The notes below the pieces were generated by a model. The model saw only the letters and a list, made by a program, of their open reading frames with translations, was not told the DNA's origin and ran no database searches. A stretch of DNA of 64,000 nucleotides from an uncultured Dyadobacter sp. (GTDB lineage: Bacteria > Bacteroidota > Bacteroidia > Cytophagales > Spirosomataceae): positions 275,656 to 339,655 of the forward strand of contig NZ_CAMLSE010000006.1 of assembly GCF_946482605.1 (NCBI RefSeq), read 5' to 3'. Positions 62,420 to 64,000 of the stretch are shown piece after piece. The stretch's first letter is position 1. Each line of letters begins with the position of its first letter. The position numbers and the translations under genes are program-made.

Positions 62420-63199
62420 TTAAACTATAATTACCTTTACGCCAGCACTTTCCAGTTTCTTCTGGTCTTCGAGCGGAATGCCGTCATCGGTAATGAGAAT
62501 ATCGATGGCGGTAATGGGGGCCATGAAAGCAAAGCTTCTTTTGAGGAACTTGCTGGAATCCGCGACGACAATCACCTGCTTGGAAATGGAGATCATCACC
62601 CGGTTCAAATGCGCTTCTTCCACATTGGGCGTGGAGAGGCCATAAACGACACTCAGGCCGTCCACGGCCAGAAACAGCTTATCGCAAAAGTAGTTTTTGA
62701 AACTTTCCTCCGCCGTCGACCCGATGAGCGAAAGGGAGTTTTTACGTAAAAACCCGCCGGGAACGATCACGTTCGCTTTGGGGTGTTCGGCGAGCTGATC
62801 GGCAATGTTCAATGCGTTGGTAATCACCGTCAGTTCCGAAAGCGTCGAAAGGTTTTTCGTGATTTCCATCGTCGTCGTGCCCGAGTCGAGAATGATCGTG
62901 TCGCCTTCTTCGATCAATGCCGCGGCGGCTTTCCCGATGCGTTTTTTCTGCTCGTAATTCTGTTTGTTTTTATCTGAAATCGCGAAATCGGTCCCTACCC
63001 GGTCGATTTTCATTGCTCCGCCTCTTGCCCTTATCAGCGCGTTTTTCTGTTCGAGCCGCTTTAAATCGTTCCGGACGGTCACCTCACTGACCATAAGCTC
63101 CTTGCTGAGCGATGTCACATCTACCTGTCCTTTTTCTTCCAGTATCTGAAGAATGATGACCCGTCGCTGTACTGTTGATTTTTCTCCGGCTTTGCGCAT
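62420..63199 (-). CDS. DeoR-family repressor, AgaR-like
   Basis: A 259-residue regulator of the DeoR family. The N-terminal helix-turn-helix (about 12-60) reads RRVIILQILEEKGQVDVTSL, then VSEVTVRNDLKRLEQKNALI, RARGGAM. The C-terminal sugar-phosphate-sensing DeoRC domain (about 75-250) includes DTIILDSGTTTMEITKNLST and NYFCDKLFLAVDGLSVVYGL. It is divergent from an AgaS-like gene with GAAA-periodic sites between them, which supports a role as repressor of amino-sugar catabolism, with a sugar phosphate as inducer. The homology to AgaR is inferred from context and operators; other DeoR proteins (GlpR, FruR) have similar sequences. Confidence 0.88.
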   Translation of the reverse strand: MRKAGEKSTVQRRVIILQILEEKGQVDVTSLSKELMVSEVTVRNDLKRLEQKNALIRARGGAMKIDRVGTDFAISDKNKQNYEQKKRIGKAAAALIEEGDTIILDSGTTTMEITKNLSTLSELTVITNALNIADQLAEHPKANVIVPGGFLRKNSLSLIGSTAEESFKNYFCDKLFLAVDGLSVVYGLSTPNVEEAHLNRVMISISKQVIVVADSSKFLKRSFAFMAPITAIDILITDDGIPLEDQKKLESAGVKVIIV

Positions 63200-63251
63200 A
63201 AATAATGTGTTTCTTAATCGATGCGTAAAAATAAGGTTATTTGCCGCATTA

Positions 63252-63373
63252 GTTTTCGTTTCCTTCGCAAAAAATTAAAAACAAGGGTTCTGAAAATATT
63301 ATTGTGTCATATGCTTGCGAATTTCGAAAGGAAATGATTAGTTTTGTTTTGTAATGAAATGAAACGAAATATA
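63252..63373 (+). promoter_or_regulatory. agaS promoter with GAAA-periodic AgaR-type operators
   Basis: Promoter: TTG (63315-63317), 21 bases, TAGTTTTG (63339-63346), a perfect TAnnTTTG. The predicted start (about 63353) lies inside GTAATGAAATGAAACGAAAT (63351-63370), whose reverse complement matches the AgaR pattern TTTCRTTTYRTTTYNYTT over most positions. A second partial copy, TTTTCGTTTCCTTCG (63253-63267), and a third, AAAGGAAATGA (63327-63337), lie upstream. The main site covers the transcription start, as expected for repression, and the same region should serve the divergent repressor gene. Confidence 0.55.
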
Positions 63374-63375
63374 TC

Positions 63376-64000
63376 ATGTATTCCAAAGGCAACGTATTAA
63401 AAGATCAGTCTATAATTTCAGAAGATTTGCTTGGATTTGCCTTGTCGGACCTGGAAGGATACGAAGCTCACCTCACTGCAAAGGAAATTGCGCAGCAACC
63501 CGCACTCTGGCAGCGGACATGGCAACTCGTTTTTGATCAACAGGAAAAGCTTGCCGGTTTTCTGAATACCGCATTTGGTGAGGAGTCCCTCACGGTGATG
63601 CTCACAGGCGCGGGAACGTCTGCATATATCGGAAACGTATTGCAGGGGCCTTTTCAAAAAAACACAGGGAAGATCACCACCGCCACCGCTACCACAGACC
63701 TGATCCTGCACCCCGAGCAATATTTTAACAAAAAAGGAACCCTGCTGATATCATTCGCAAGGTCGGGTGACAGCCCGGAAAGCCTGGCGGCCGTGAATAT
63801 TGCCGACGAATTTTGTGATAACGTCTTCCATTTGATCATCACCTGCAATGCGTCGGGCCAGCTGGCCCGCTCGTCGGAAAGCGGCGGAGCCAATTCTTAC
63901 ATATTTCTCCTGCCACCGGAAGCGGATGACCAGAGCCTGGCAATGACGGGCAGCTTCACGTCCATGCTGCTTGCGGGCCTGCTTATTTCCCGGGTTGCGG
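63376..64000 (+). CDS. agaS: AgaS-like SIS-domain sugar-phosphate isomerase (5' part)
   Basis: The first 208 residues are present; the gene continues beyond the right edge. The start is ATG 63376. The N-terminal helices (LLGFALSDLEGYEAHLTAKE) lead to an SIS fold with VMLTGAGTSAYIGNVLQGPF and LLISFARSGDSPESLAAVNI, typical of AgaS/GlmS isomerase domains. AgaS converts galactosamine-6-phosphate to tagatose-6-phosphate (with ammonia release) in the N-acetylgalactosamine pathway; other SIS proteins act on different sugar phosphates, so the exact reaction is inferred from context (GH20, GH109, AgaR-like repressor). Confidence 0.85.
   Translation, partial: MYSKGNVLKDQSIISEDLLGFALSDLEGYEAHLTAKEIAQQPALWQRTWQLVFDQQEKLAGFLNTAFGEESLTVMLTGAGTSAYIGNVLQGPFQKNTGKITTATATTDLILHPEQYFNKKGTLLISFARSGDSPESLAAVNIADEFCDNVFHLIITCNASGQLARSSESGGANSYIFLLPPEADDQSLAMTGSFTSMLLAGLLISRVA

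Overview
The window looks like chromosomal DNA from a Bacteroidota bacterium of the Cytophagales, most likely Dyadobacter-like (family Spirosomataceae). This placement is an inference from content: four SusC/SusD pairs, FecR-type anti-sigma factors with ECF sigma factors, two giant FG-GAP proteins ending in type IX secretion (T9SS) sorting domains, promoters of the TAnnTTTG type, and moderate GC. No rRNA, tRNA, CRISPR array or insertion sequence was recognised.

Region 1 (1-5530, minus strand) is a complete ECF sigma / FecR / SusC / SusD module; its SusD runs off the left edge. Region 2 (5.5-11 kb) is accessory: an AAA/DUF4143 ATPase whose promoter is bracketed by a long inverted repeat, a secreted serine hydrolase, a lipoprotein, a toxin-antitoxin-like pair with a third tiny overlapping ORF, and the remains of a frameshifted gene. 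Region 3 (11-20.5 kb) holds a 1312-residue FG-GAP T9SS cargo protein, a LytS/LytTR two-component pair, a small TPR protein and an orphan 7TM histidine kinase. Region 4 (21-29 kb) is a second sigma/FecR/SusC/SusD module on the plus strand. Region 5 (29-35 kb) has a cupin-SnoaL fusion, a Crp-family regulator, a DJ-1/PfpI protein with a perfect TGTGA-N6-TCACA site in front of it, and a second FG-GAP T9SS protein. Region 6 (35.4-42.4 kb) is a third sigma/FecR/SusC/SusD module on the minus strand.

Region 7 (42.7-50.9 kb) is a nitrous oxide reduction island: a divergent Crp/Fnr regulator, a lipoprotein cytochrome c, clade II nosZ, a membrane-protein/NosL fusion, nosD, nosF and nosY, followed by an iron-sulfur cluster repair (RIC/ScdA-type) protein. 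No nitrite or NO reductase is present in the window. The nos promoter has a palindrome about 41.5 bp upstream of the predicted start, the spacing expected for activation by a Crp/Fnr regulator.

Region 8 (51-52.6 kb) holds a TPR protein and an OmpA-like lipoprotein. Region 9 (52.7-64 kb) looks like an amino-sugar utilisation locus: a SusC/SusD pair without its own sigma/anti-sigma genes, a DMT-family transporter, a GH20 hexosaminidase, a GH109-type enzyme, an AgaR-like DeoR-family repressor and an AgaS-like SIS isomerase cut by the right edge. GAAA-periodic candidate AgaR operators lie in front of GH20 and agaS, which suggests the locus is one small regulon for GalNAc/GlcNAc-containing glycans.
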